Assembly (NCBI GenBank): GCA_031551755.1
Contig: JAVBNE010000035.1
Coordinates: 1-64,000, forward strand
Origin: JAVBMU01 sp031551755
GTDB taxonomy: Bacteria; Actinomycetota; Actinomycetes; Actinomycetales; Cellulomonadaceae
Direction: 5' to 3'
DNA: 64,000 bases
Shown: piece by piece, positions 6,567 to 15,699 of the stretch
Position numbering within the stretch: the stretch's first letter is position 1
How the letters are laid out: every line of letters starts with the position of its first letter
Made by a program: the position numbers and the translations under genes
Notes under the pieces: model-generated
Told to the model about the DNA's origin: nothing
What the model saw: only the letters and a program-made list of their open reading frames with translations
Databases searched by the model: none

Positions 6567-9131
6567 GTGAAACGGGCCACCTTCCACGTACGCGGCCTCG
6601 TCCAAGGCGTTGGTTTCCGGCCCTATGTCTACCGGCTGGCCGCTGACCTGCACCTGGCCGGGTCGGTGCGCAACACGAGCACCCAGGTGATGATCGATGT
6701 CCAGGGCACCGCCGGGGCCGTCGACGAGTTCGCGCGACGGCTCTCCGCCGAGGCCCCGGTGCTGGCCGTCGTGCGAGAGGTCGAACGAATCGACGACGAC
6801 GTCGACCCGGCGCTGACCGAGTTCACCATCGTGGCCAGCGAGTCGGTGGGCGGGCGCACGATCGTGCCACCGGACACCGCGACCTGCGAGGACTGCCTGC
6901 GCGACCTGCAAGACCCGGCGAACCGCCGCCACCGCCACCCCTTCATCACCTGCACGAACTGCGGCCCGCGGTACACGATCATCCGCTCGCTGCCGTACGA
7001 CCGGCCCGGCACCACGCTGGCCGACCTGCCCATGTGCCCGGAGTGCTCCGTCGAATACCACGATCCGAGTGACCGCCGGTTCCATGCTCAGCCGATCTCG
7101 TGCAATAAGTGCGGTCCGCGGCTGTGGTGGACGGCGACGCACGGCGCCAATGCCAGCCGGGGTACGGCAGGCGCAGGTGCGGCAGATGCGAACGCGGCGG
7201 AGGCGGCCGGAACCGTAACGACCAGCGATACCGAGTGCCTCAACCTCGCGGTACAGGCGCTGAACGACGGTCAGGTGCTGGCGATCAAAGGGATCGGCGG
7301 CTACCACCTGGCCTGTTCCGCGCTGGACGACGACGCGGTCCGAACGCTCCGGACCCGCAAGGCCCGCGAGGCGAAACCGTTGGCCGTCATGGTCCCCGAC
7401 CTGGCCACCGCTCGGGAGATCGCCCAGGTGGACGAGGTCGAGGCGACCGAACTCACGGGCCCGGCGCGGCCGATCGTGCTCCTACGCCGCCGGGCGGACG
7501 CCACCGTGCCCATCGCGGCTGCGGTGGCCCCCGGCAACGCCGAACTGGGCATCATGGTCGCCTACGCCCCCGTCCACCACCTGCTCTTCACCGGCGGTGC
7601 GCCACGAGCGCTCGTCATGACCTCGGGCAACCTCTCCGGTGAACCGATCTGCTACGGCGACGCCGAGGCGACCGCCCGGCTGGGGACGATCGCCGACGCG
7701 ATCCTGGGGCACGACCGCCCGATCGCCGTCCCCTGCGACGACTCGGTGGTCCGCGTCATCGGCGGCGACGTGCACCCGTTGCGCCGGTCACGCGGCTACG
7801 CCCCACTCCCGATCGCGCTGTCCGCCGCGCCACCGGCACGGGCCACGGCGCCCGGAGCCCCTGCTCCGTCGACGCCCGCCACGCCCGAGCCGACCGCACC
7901 AGCGGCAGCCCCGACTCCAGAGGTACCCACCACAGCACCCATCGACCCCACCCCGGCCGTCTTCGCGGTCGGTGGGGAGCTCAAGTCGACCGTCTGCCTG
8001 CTGACCGGCACTGACGCCTATCTCTCACAGCACATCGGCGACGTCGAGTCACTGGCCGGCCAGGAAGCCCTCGACGGAACGCGCCGCCATCTGAGTGCCC
8101 TCTACAACGTGCAGCCGACCGCGTGGGCCGCCGACCTTCACCCGGACTACCACTCCCGACGGTGGGCCGAACGCCACCGCGGTGATCTGCCGCTCCTCAC
8201 GGTCCAGCACCATCACGCCCATGCCGTCTCGCTCCTCGCGGAACATCGGCGACTTGGCCAGGACGTGCTCGTCTGCGCCTTCGACGGCACCGGCTACGGC
8301 ACCGACGGGGCGATCTGGGGCGGGGAGGCGCTGCTGCTGGGAGCTGACGTCGGCACCTTCGAGCGGATCGGCCATCTGCGGCAGGTGCCATTACCCGGCG
8401 GGGACGCCGCCGTGGCCGAGCCCTGGCGCATCGCCCTGGCCCAGCTCGCAGCGGCCGGACTCCCGTGGGACGCCGATCTGCCGTGTACGCAAGCAGGCGG
8501 AGGGGCCACCCCCCGGCTGCGCCAGCTCCTCACCAGCAAGGTCGCCACCACCCCCAGCACGTCCATGGGGCGCCTCTTCGACGCCGTCGCCTCCCTGCTG
8601 GGCATCTGCCAACACCAGGGATACGAGGCCCAGGCCGCCATCGAACTGGAGCAGGCCGCCCGCACATCGGTGAGTACCGCAGGCCGACTCGCCGCGGAAA
8701 AGCACCCGGCCCCCACAACTGACCGGGCCGCCCACCGGCTGCGCGAACCGCGCGTCGACATCGGCTCGGCCCCGTCGGCTTCCGCCGACGGCCAACCGCC
8801 GCTCATCGTCGACCCAGGCCCCATGTTCGCCCAGCTCATCGACGCCCAACGTGCCGGGACGCCTGTCGCAGACCTCGCCTGGTGTTTCCATGACTGGGTC
8901 GCGTCGGCGGTGCTGACCTGGGCCGAACAAGCCCGTGTGTGCCACGAAATCACCACGGTCGGTCTCACCGGTGGTGTTTTCGCCAATAGACTGCTCGCAG
9001 AACTTTGCGCGAGCATTCTGACGACCGCCGGGTTCACCGTCCTGACCCACGCCAGAGTTCCGGCAGGTGACGGTGGTCTCGCTTTGGGGCAAGCCGTCAT
9101 CGCAGCGGCGCGGCTGCAGTGCTACCAGTGA
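6567..9131 (+). CDS. hypF: Carbamoyltransferase HypF
   Basis: Makes the carbamoyl group that HypE turns into the cyanide ligands of the hydrogenase iron centre. The domains run in order: acylphosphatase (GLVQGVGFRPYVYRLA near the N-terminus), two zinc motifs of the CxDC/CxNCGPRYTI and CPEC/CNKCGPR type, a YrdC-like ATP-binding domain, and a Kae1-like transferase with HHHAHA and AFDGTGYGTDG. At about 850 residues it is some 100 longer than usual, because of an Ala-rich insert after the second zinc motif (about 7140-7215) and an Ala/Pro/Thr linker between YrdC and Kae1 domains (about 7825-7955). The start is GTG 6567 or the adjoining TTG 6564, after GGGGGAG. Confidence 0.95.
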   Translation: MKRATFHVRGLVQGVGFRPYVYRLAADLHLAGSVRNTSTQVMIDVQGTAGAVDEFARRLSAEAPVLAVVREVERIDDDVDPALTEFTIVASESVGGRTIVPPDTATCEDCLRDLQDPANRRHRHPFITCTNCGPRYTIIRSLPYDRPGTTLADLPMCPECSVEYHDPSDRRFHAQPISCNKCGPRLWWTATHGANASRGTAGAGAADANAAEAAGTVTTSDTECLNLAVQALNDGQVLAIKGIGGYHLACSALDDDAVRTLRTRKAREAKPLAVMVPDLATAREIAQVDEVEATELTGPARPIVLLRRRADATVPIAAAVAPGNAELGIMVAYAPVHHLLFTGGAPRALVMTSGNLSGEPICYGDAEATARLGTIADAILGHDRPIAVPCDDSVVRVIGGDVHPLRRSRGYAPLPIALSAAPPARATAPGAPAPSTPATPEPTAPAAAPTPEVPTTAPIDPTPAVFAVGGELKSTVCLLTGTDAYLSQHIGDVESLAGQEALDGTRRHLSALYNVQPTAWAADLHPDYHSRRWAERHRGDLPLLTVQHHHAHAVSLLAEHRRLGQDVLVCAFDGTGYGTDGAIWGGEALLLGADVGTFERIGHLRQVPLPGGDAAVAEPWRIALAQLAAAGLPWDADLPCTQAGGGATPRLRQLLTSKVATTPSTSMGRLFDAVASLLGICQHQGYEAQAAIELEQAARTSVSTAGRLAAEKHPAPTTDRAAHRLREPRVDIGSAPSASADGQPPLIVDPGPMFAQLIDAQRAGTPVADLAWCFHDWVASAVLTWAEQARVCHEITTVGLTGGVFANRLLAELCASILTTAGFTVLTHARVPAGDGGLALGQAVIAAARLQCYQ

Positions 9132-9152
9132 AACCCACGAAGGAGAACAGCC

Positions 9153-9470
9153 ATGTGTTTGGGAATCCCCGGCCGGATCGTCAAGATCTGGGACGACCAG
9201 GGCACGTTGATGGCCGATGTCGACTTCGGCGGCGCCATCAAGGACGTGTGCCTGGCGTATCTGCCGGATGCCGTCGTCGGCGATTACACTATCGTCCACG
9301 CGGGTTTCGGGCTGACCAAGCTCGATGAGAACTCCGCTCTGGAAACGCTGAAGATGTTCCAGGACCTCGGGATGCTGGAGGACGAGCTCGGCATCCCGTC
9401 GAATCCTGGTGTCGCTGCGAGCACCGCCGCCGCTGCGGTATCGACTCCCGAGAGGCAGAACACACCATGA
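9153..9470 (+). CDS. hypC: Hydrogenase maturation chaperone HypC
   Basis: A small chaperone that binds HypD and the hydrogenase large-subunit precursor and carries the Fe(CN)2CO group. It begins MCLGIPGRI; the cysteine at position 2 is the essential ligand. The usual HypC core covers about the first 75 residues and is followed by an Ala/Ser-rich tail to 105 residues. AAGGAG lies seven bases before the ATG. Its stop overlaps the hypD start (ATGA), so the two products are probably made together, in keeping with their complex. Confidence 0.94.
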   Translation: MCLGIPGRIVKIWDDQGTLMADVDFGGAIKDVCLAYLPDAVVGDYTIVHAGFGLTKLDENSALETLKMFQDLGMLEDELGIPSNPGVAASTAAAAVSTPERQNTP

Positions 9471-10567
9471 AGTTCCTCGACGAATTCGCCGACCCCGCCC
9501 TCGCCCAGCAGCTGATCGAGCAGATCAAGAGCACCGCCACCCGTAACTGGACCCTGATGGAGGTCTGCGGCGGACAAACGCATTCGATCATCCGCAACGG
9601 CATAGACACCCTGCTCGAAGACGCCGTCGAGTTCATCCACGGCCCCGGCTGCCCGGTGTGCGTGACGCCACTGGAGATGATCGACCGGGCATTGGAAATC
9701 GCCTCCCGGCCAGGAGTGATCTTCTGCTCCTTCGGCGACATGCTGCGGGTCCCCGGTTCTGGCCGAGACCTGTTCGGGGTCAAGGCCGCCGGCGCGGACG
9801 TGCGGGTGGTCTACTCCCCGCTCGACGCCGTGCGGATCGCCGGCGAGAACCCGGACCGGGAAGTGGTGTTCTTCGGGGTCGGGTTCGAGACCACGGCGCC
9901 TGCCAACGCCATGGCGGTCGTGGCCGCCAAGAAGCGCGGGCTGAGCAACTTCTCCATGCTCGTCTCGCACGTACGGGTGCCACCGGCGATCACCGCCGTG
10001 ATGGAGTCCCCCGATTGCCGGGTGCAAGGGTTCCTCGCCGCCGGGCACGTCTGCACAGTGATGGGCACCGAGGAGTACGGTCCACTGGTCGAGCGTTTCG
10101 GGGTGCCGATCGTGGTCACCGGCTTCGAGCCGCTGGACCTGCTGGAGGGTGTGCGGCAATGCGTCGAACTCCTGGAGGCCGGGACACCGCAGTTGCGCAA
10201 TGCCTACCCCCGGGCCGTCGTCGCACACGGAAACCCCGCCGCGCAGGCCGTGCTCCAAGACGTCTTCGAGGTCTGCGACCGCAAATGGCGCGGCATCGGA
10301 GAGATCCCCGAATCGGGTTGGGAACTTACCGAGGCCTATGCGGACTTCGACGCGACCCGCAGATTCGCGGTCGGTGACCTGACCGTCCAGGAGTCGACCA
10401 TCTGCCGGGCCGGTGAGGTACTGCAGGGCCACCTCAAGCCGAACGAATGCCCGGCCTTCGGCAAGGAGTGCACCCCCCGCACACCCCTGGGCGCGACCAT
10501 GGTGTCATCCGAGGGCGCCTGCGCCGCGTACTACGCCTTCCGCCGACTCGAACTCTCCGGACTGTGA
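9467..10567 (+). CDS. hypD: Hydrogenase Fe(CN)2CO assembly protein HypD
   Basis: Iron-sulfur scaffold on which the iron of the [NiFe] site receives its cyanide and CO ligands. The 366-residue protein shows the characteristic CGGQTH motif near residue 37, GPGCPVC near 63, and the C-terminal cluster region with C-P-AFGKEC followed by TPLGATMVSSEGAC. All conserved cysteines seem present. It is translationally coupled to hypC and followed after 51 bases by hypE. Confidence 0.95.
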   Translation: MKFLDEFADPALAQQLIEQIKSTATRNWTLMEVCGGQTHSIIRNGIDTLLEDAVEFIHGPGCPVCVTPLEMIDRALEIASRPGVIFCSFGDMLRVPGSGRDLFGVKAAGADVRVVYSPLDAVRIAGENPDREVVFFGVGFETTAPANAMAVVAAKKRGLSNFSMLVSHVRVPPAITAVMESPDCRVQGFLAAGHVCTVMGTEEYGPLVERFGVPIVVTGFEPLDLLEGVRQCVELLEAGTPQLRNAYPRAVVAHGNPAAQAVLQDVFEVCDRKWRGIGEIPESGWELTEAYADFDATRRFAVGDLTVQESTICRAGEVLQGHLKPNECPAFGKECTPRTPLGATMVSSEGACAAYYAFRRLELSGL

Positions 10568-10618
10568 CACCCGCGCCCAGGCACTCGCAGGGGCCATCCG
10601 ACTCGAAAGCGATATCCC

Positions 10619-11692
10619 ATGGCTGACATCAAGCCCCCCGAAGAATGGAGCTGCCCGGTGCCCGCCCGCAACGGCGAGCGCATCGTGCTCGGTCACGGGG
10701 GTGGCGGCATCCTGTCCGGCGAACTGATCGACCAGGTCATCGTCCCTGCCTTCGGCACCGCCCCGGCGGGAGGCATGCGCGACTCCGTCCTGCTCGACAC
10801 TCCACCGGAGCTTGCCGCCGGCGGTCGACTGGCCTTCTCCACCGACTCCTATGTGGTCTCGCCCCTGTTCTTTCCGGGTGGCTGCATCGGCGACCTCGCC
10901 GTCCATGGCACGATCAACGACCTCGCAATGTCCGGCGCCCGCCCACTCATGCTGAGCTGTGGGTTCATCCTCGAAGAGGGTCTGGAGATCGACTCCCTCA
11001 CCCGGATCGCGACAGCCATGGGCGCCGCGGCACGTGCCGCCGGGGTTCCCATCGGCACCGGCGACACGAAGGTCGTCGGGCGCGGGCTCGCCGACGGACT
11101 CTATGTGAACACGTCCGGCATCGGCGTCGTGCCGGCCGGCGTGGACATCGGTCCCACCCGAGCGCAACCAGGTGACGTGGTGATCGTCTCCGGGCCGATC
11201 GGCGAACACGGGGTCGCGATCATGTCCCAACGCGAGGGAATCGAGTTCGGCACAACGCTTGAGACCGACTCGGCGGCTCTGCACACCATGGTCGCCGTGC
11301 TCCTAGCCACTGGGATCGATGTCCACGTGCTGCGTGACCCCACGCGGGGTGGTGTCGCAGGGTCACTGACCGAGATCGCCGACGACTCCGGGGTCGGCAT
11401 CGTCCTGGACGAAGCCGCCGTCCCCGTCCCGGAGGCCGTCGCGGCGGCTTGCGGATTCCTCGGCCTGGATCCCTTGCATGTGGCGAACGAGGGGAAGCTG
11501 ATCGCGATCGTCGCCCAAGCCGACGCCGAACAGGCCCTCGCGGCGATCCAGGCGGATGCCCACGGCAGGGATGCGGCGATCATCGGCACCGTCACGGATA
11601 AGCACCCGGGAATGTTGGTGGGCCGTACGCGCCTCGGTGCGACCAGGGTGATCGACCGTCCACTCGGTGAGCAGCTCCCGCGGATCTGCTGA
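10619..11692 (+). CDS. hypE: Carbamoyl dehydratase HypE
   Basis: Accepts the carbamoyl group from HypF on its last residue and dehydrates it with ATP to a thiocyanate, the source of the cyanide ligand. The protein is PurM-like: an N-terminal ATP-binding segment VLGHGGGGILSGEL, then STDSYVVSPLFFPGGCIGDLAVHGTIND split over residues 65-100, and GTGDTKVV. The C-terminus is PRIC, so the essential terminal cysteine is intact. It is the last hyp gene; no hydrogenase subunits, hyp protease or nickel transporter follow. Confidence 0.95.
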   Translation: MADIKPPEEWSCPVPARNGERIVLGHGGGGILSGELIDQVIVPAFGTAPAGGMRDSVLLDTPPELAAGGRLAFSTDSYVVSPLFFPGGCIGDLAVHGTINDLAMSGARPLMLSCGFILEEGLEIDSLTRIATAMGAAARAAGVPIGTGDTKVVGRGLADGLYVNTSGIGVVPAGVDIGPTRAQPGDVVIVSGPIGEHGVAIMSQREGIEFGTTLETDSAALHTMVAVLLATGIDVHVLRDPTRGGVAGSLTEIADDSGVGIVLDEAAVPVPEAVAAACGFLGLDPLHVANEGKLIAIVAQADAEQALAAIQADAHGRDAAIIGTVTDKHPGMLVGRTRLGATRVIDRPLGEQLPRIC

Positions 11693-11953
11693 CCGCTCGA
11701 TGAGCGACCCGGCCGGACTCCACTGGTTGCGCCTCGGGAGCCGACCGGGTACATCGCCCCGGGAGCACGCACCCGCCGCAGGATCGGACCGAGGATCTTG
11801 CCCATCGGCCCCGTCATCGGAACAGCCGCGGCCAGCTCCATCCCGATCCAATGGCAAGGAGTCAGCCGCGAAAACCACATGGAGACGCCCGAACTCCCAA
11901 ATTCCCAGGAAACATCGCTACGCTTCGCGCACCAACATTCTTGGGAGAATCCG

Positions 11954-12553
11954 ATGACGCAACAGCCAGCTACCCCCACAGACCCCACGCCGGCCGCGGA
12001 CACCTCCACCGCCCCAGTGCCACCTGTTCCCCTACCGGCGCAGGAGCCGAAACCGGAAGTCGGCTGGGTGATCGCCGCCTTCATCCTGTTCTGGCCGACA
12101 GCCATCCCCGCGCTCTTCGCCTCACAACGCGCCTCCCGCGCCCTCGGCGCCGGTGACTGGATCACCGCTCGCGCCGAGGGTGCCCGGGCCCGGAAATTCG
12201 GCATCATCAGTGTCTGTATCGCGGGCGGTCTGGCGGTGCTGTATTTCGTCTTCCTGTTCCTGTGGATCATCGCGATGATCGCGTTCGCCGCGAACGTGGA
12301 CCATGAGTATGGCGACCACCCCTGGTTCTCCAGCCATTCCCGGGTGGAGCGGGTAGAGCCCGAAGGGTCCGCACCCGACCGGGACCTCTGGTTCGACGAC
12401 GATTACTGGTACGGCGACAGCAGCGACAGCGGACCGACCTTCGACGGTCCCCGTTCCCCGGGTGGCGAGAGCGCGGCCCCGTCACCGAGCGACCTCCCCA
12501 CACCGAGCGACGGTGCGACCTCCACTGCGCCGACGACTCCGAACACCCCCTGA
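11954..12553 (+). CDS. CD225/dispanin-like membrane protein with acidic C-terminal tail
   Basis: A 199-residue protein. A Pro/Thr-rich N-terminal region of about 35 residues leads into a dispanin-type two-helix core: WVIAAFILFWPTAIPALFASQ, a basic loop with RAEGARARKFG, then a second helix IISVCIAGGLAVLYFVFLFLWII. The C-terminal third is acidic and rich in Ser, Asp and Tyr. The start at 11954 has GGGAG eight bases upstream; the open frame before it is not coding-like. Function unknown; bacterial members of this family are mostly uncharacterised. It converges on xylB with 10 bases between. Confidence 0.72.
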   Translation: MTQQPATPTDPTPAADTSTAPVPPVPLPAQEPKPEVGWVIAAFILFWPTAIPALFASQRASRALGAGDWITARAEGARARKFGIISVCIAGGLAVLYFVFLFLWIIAMIAFAANVDHEYGDHPWFSSHSRVERVEPEGSAPDRDLWFDDDYWYGDSSDSGPTFDGPRSPGGESAAPSPSDLPTPSDGATSTAPTTPNTP

Positions 12554-12563
12554 GCACCCCGCA

Positions 12564-13976
12564 CTATCCGCGGACCGCGGCATAGCGTTGCCGGACGGTC
12601 GGCTCCGGATCGCCGTCGTAGGAGGTCGATGACGGCCCCGGCCACCGCGGGGGCGTGGGACTACCCTCGAGTATCCACGCCGCCTGCCGGGCGGCCCCGT
12701 CGGCCACATACTCCCCGGGCTCCGGTACTGAGACCGGCAACCCAAAGATGCTCGGTGCGATCTGCCGGACTGCCGCCGAGCGGGCACCGCCACCGATCAG
12801 AACCAACCGCTGCGCCGGCACCCCCTGGTCGCGAACGGCATCGAGCCCATCGGCCAGACCGCAGAGCATCCCTTCCACGAAGGCCCGCGCCACCCGGTCG
12901 GGAGCGAGGTTGCCCAGCCGGATTCCGTGCAGGGAACCGGTGGCCCCGGGGCGATCAGGGGTACGTTCCCCCTCCAGATAGGGCAGCAGGGTGAGACCAT
13001 CTGCCCCCGCTGGAGCAGCCAACGCCAGCCGGGACAACGTTTCGTGATCCACCCCGAGGAGGGCGCGGGCGGCGTCGAGCACCCGGCTGGCGTTCAGAGT
13101 CACCGCCATGGCCAGATGACCACCCATGGCATCTGCGAAACCCGTCACCAGGCCGGATGCATCCGCCGGCCGCTCAACGGTCACTGCGGACACCACCCCG
13201 GACGTCCCGATGGAGATCCCGACATCTCCGGCCGCCCACCCAAGCCCCAGCGCGGCCGCTGCATTGTCCCCGGCCCCGGGGCCGAGGATCATCCCGTCAG
13301 CCGTCCGCCCGGCCATCTCAGTGGGTCCCAGAACGCGCGGCAGCACCACATCGGAGCGACCCAACGCGATCGCCACCAGATCTGGCCGATACTCCCCCAG
13401 GGTTCCCACGGCCGAGTCGAAGTATCCCGTCCCGGAGGCATCCGAACGGTCGGTGACCAGGGCATCCAGATCCGGCTCCAGACCGGCCGAACGCGGCCCA
13501 TAGCCCGCAATTCGCCAGGTCAACCAGTCGTGCGGCAGGGCGACCGCCGCGACCCTTGCCGCATTCCGCGGCTCAGCGTTGCGCAACCACCGCAGTTTTG
13601 TCACCGTCAAGGAGGCAACCGGCACGGAACCGATCGCGCGCGCCCAAGCCGCGGCGCCGCCGAACTCCGCCACCAGCTCACGTGCAGCGCCGGCAGACCG
13701 AGTGTCGTTCCATAGCAATGCCGGCCGCACCACCTCGCCGTCGGCATCAAGGGCCACCAGCCCGTGCTGTTGTCCACCGACCGCCAAGGCTGCGACGTCG
13801 CGTAATCCACCGGCCTTCGTCACCGCCAGGTTGAAAGCGTCCCACCACACCTGCGGCGACACCTCGCTGCCGTCGGGGTGCCTTGCGGAACCGAACCGCA
13901 GCAGGGCTCCCGAGGCCGCATTGCGGATCACCACTTTGCAGGACTGCGTGGACGTGTCCACGCCCGCGACGATCAC
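12564..13976 (-). CDS. xylB: Xylulokinase XylB
   Basis: Phosphorylates D-xylulose to xylulose 5-phosphate with ATP, the second step of xylose use. The 470-residue FGGY kinase has the N-terminal phosphate-binding motif GVDTSTQSCK, the substrate-region motif GGQQHGLV near 77, the signature around GAGDNAAAALGLG, and the C-terminal adenosine motif LIGGGARS. It lies 40 bases downstream of xylA on the same strand, forming the operon xylA-xylB. No XylR/ROK repressor or xylose transporter gene is in the window. Confidence 0.92.
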   Translation of the reverse strand: MIVAGVDTSTQSCKVVIRNAASGALLRFGSARHPDGSEVSPQVWWDAFNLAVTKAGGLRDVAALAVGGQQHGLVALDADGEVVRPALLWNDTRSAGAARELVAEFGGAAAWARAIGSVPVASLTVTKLRWLRNAEPRNAARVAAVALPHDWLTWRIAGYGPRSAGLEPDLDALVTDRSDASGTGYFDSAVGTLGEYRPDLVAIALGRSDVVLPRVLGPTEMAGRTADGMILGPGAGDNAAAALGLGWAAGDVGISIGTSGVVSAVTVERPADASGLVTGFADAMGGHLAMAVTLNASRVLDAARALLGVDHETLSRLALAAPAGADGLTLLPYLEGERTPDRPGATGSLHGIRLGNLAPDRVARAFVEGMLCGLADGLDAVRDQGVPAQRLVLIGGGARSAAVRQIAPSIFGLPVSVPEPGEYVADGAARQAAWILEGSPTPPRWPGPSSTSYDGDPEPTVRQRYAAVRG

Positions 13977-14016
13977 GGCCGACTCCTTCGCTGGTGACTG
14001 GGTAGCCGTCTCACGA

Positions 14017-15189
14017 TCAGCCGATCAGATGAGCAAGTGCGAGCTGATGGAGCCGGACCAATCCGAAATCACGTTGAGCGGCCACGTCGACATCGAGATC
14101 GATCACGGTGGGATCGGCGAGAAACTGTTCGAAGGTCTCCCCGTCCCCCAGCGTCGGCCGGCCCAGTTCGCCGATCCCCGCGTATTCGAAAGCCTCCTGC
14201 ACCTGCGGGTCGGACCGATAGGCCGCCGCCTTCTGCGCCAGCATCCGATAGGTCGCCATATTCGCCCGGGCGGATTCCCAAACCCCCTCGATGCCCTCGG
14301 TCCGCGACGGCTTGTAGTCGAAATGCCGTGGCCCGCCGTATCGCGGTCCGCCGTTCGGAAAACCGTTCTCCAGAAGGTCGACGGTGAAAAACGCCGACAG
14401 TAGGTCTCCATGACCGAAGACGAGATCCTGGTCGTAGCGCGCACCGTGCTGCCCGTTGAGGTCGATGTGGAAGAGTTTCCCGGCATAGAGCGCCAGCGCG
14501 AGACCATGGGTGTAGTTGAGCATGGCCATCTGTTCGTGGCCGGTCTCCGGGTTCAGTCCGACGATCTCCTGATGGTCCAGAGTCGCGATCAACGCCAGTG
14601 CGTGGCCGATAGTGGGCAGGAAGATGTCTCCGCGCGGTTCGTTCGGTTTCGGCTCCAAAGCGATTCGCAGATCGTATCCGCGCTCCTTGATATAGGCCGC
14701 GACGGTGTCGATCCCCTCCGCATATCGCGCATGCGCGGAGTGCAAATCCTTGGAATTGTCATATTCGACCCCCTCGCGCCCACCCCACATCACAAAGGTC
14801 CGCGCGCCCAACTCGGCGGCCACGTCCACGTTGCGCAGGACCTTGCGTAATCCGAAACGGCGCACATCGCGACTGTTGGAGGTGAACGCACCATCCTTGA
14901 ACACCGGGTGGGTAAAGGTGTTGGTCGTCACCATCTCTATGACCAACCCCGTGTCGGCTGCCGCCTGGCGAACCGCATCGATACACGCACGACGCTCGTC
15001 TTCACGAACATCGAAGCCGAAGACATCGTTGTCGTGGAACGTGAAACCCCAGGCCCCCAGCTCCGCCAAGCGATGAATCGAGTCAACCGGGTCCAGCTCA
15101 GGGCGGCTGGCGGTACCGAAGGGGTCCGCCCCCGGCCAGCCGACCGTCCAGAGCCCAAAGGAGAACGCAATGTCCTTTTCGTCGGTCAA
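14017..15189 (-). CDS. xylA: Xylose isomerase XylA
   Basis: Converts D-xylose to D-xylulose using two divalent metals. The 390 residues match the short actinobacterial (Streptomyces-type) enzymes. Visible catalytic parts are FHDNDV (His/Asp pair near 53), the metal ligands in EPKPNEPRGD, NPETGHEQM, and HIDLNGQ followed by YDQDLVFGHGD. The start is TTG at 15189, with GAGGAG six bases upstream. First gene of the xylose operon; its promoter shares about 200 bases with the divergent STAS gene. Confidence 0.95.
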   Translation of the reverse strand: MTDEKDIAFSFGLWTVGWPGADPFGTASRPELDPVDSIHRLAELGAWGFTFHDNDVFGFDVREDERRACIDAVRQAAADTGLVIEMVTTNTFTHPVFKDGAFTSNSRDVRRFGLRKVLRNVDVAAELGARTFVMWGGREGVEYDNSKDLHSAHARYAEGIDTVAAYIKERGYDLRIALEPKPNEPRGDIFLPTIGHALALIATLDHQEIVGLNPETGHEQMAMLNYTHGLALALYAGKLFHIDLNGQHGARYDQDLVFGHGDLLSAFFTVDLLENGFPNGGPRYGGPRHFDYKPSRTEGIEGVWESARANMATYRMLAQKAAAYRSDPQVQEAFEYAGIGELGRPTLGDGETFEQFLADPTVIDLDVDVAAQRDFGLVRLHQLALAHLIG

Positions 15190-15388
15190 CTTAATCTCCT
15201 CAATGTGTAGATGGCCGGGTGTGCGCGTGCCGCGAACCTACGTCCGGATGCCACTGGTCGCAACCAGCTCAACGGAACAACGTCATCTTCTAGTCAGTTT
15301 CGTTTCGAGAAGCGGTCCGTCGATTCTTTGCGTACGGTGGAAGACGCACAGAACTTGAGTGAACTTGGCGACGGAAGGCGGTGATCGC

Positions 15389-15688
15389 ATGTCGAACGGT
15401 GGCGTTCGTATCGAAGACGGCGGTACCCGCTGGGTCATGTGGGGCGATGTCGATGCGGCCGTTCAGGTACATGCCGAGCCTGCGCTCATCGAGAGCCTTC
15501 AAGGACTAACGGAGCCCGTCTGGATCGACCTTGCGGATGTGACGTTCATGGATTCCGGTGGACTTCGTTTGCTCTACCAAGCGGCAGCGAGCGGTGAAGG
15601 AGCACCCGTACTGGTGAACACTCCCCAGCGGATCCGGGACCTCCTTGAGGTCAGCGGTGTCCTTTCGCTCTTCACGCTCGCCACCTGA
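15389..15688 (+). CDS. STAS-domain anti-sigma factor antagonist (RsbV-like)
   Basis: A 99-residue single STAS domain. In partner-switching systems the unphosphorylated form binds the RsbW-type kinase and frees a sigma factor. The phosphorylation site is visible as FMDSGGLRLL, with Ser56 at the position phosphorylated in SpoIIAA/RsbV; the following serine found in many homologues is Gly here. The ATG at 15389 follows GGAAGG at a workable distance. The stop is 11 bases before the kinase gene and the likely phosphatase is convergent just downstream, so all three parts of the switch are present. Confidence 0.83.
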   Translation: MSNGGVRIEDGGTRWVMWGDVDAAVQVHAEPALIESLQGLTEPVWIDLADVTFMDSGGLRLLYQAAASGEGAPVLVNTPQRIRDLLEVSGVLSLFTLAT

Positions 15689-15699
15689 CGGGGACTTCG

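Noticed and set aside
5736..7307. 523-residue minus-strand open frame opposite hypB and hypF
   Set aside because: It spans two well-supported genes and their junction and has no recognisable domain; it arises from GC-skewed codon positions.
8294..9299. Minus-strand frames of 268 and 302 residues opposite hypF
   Set aside because: Shadow frames of hypF; no motifs and no ribosome sites.
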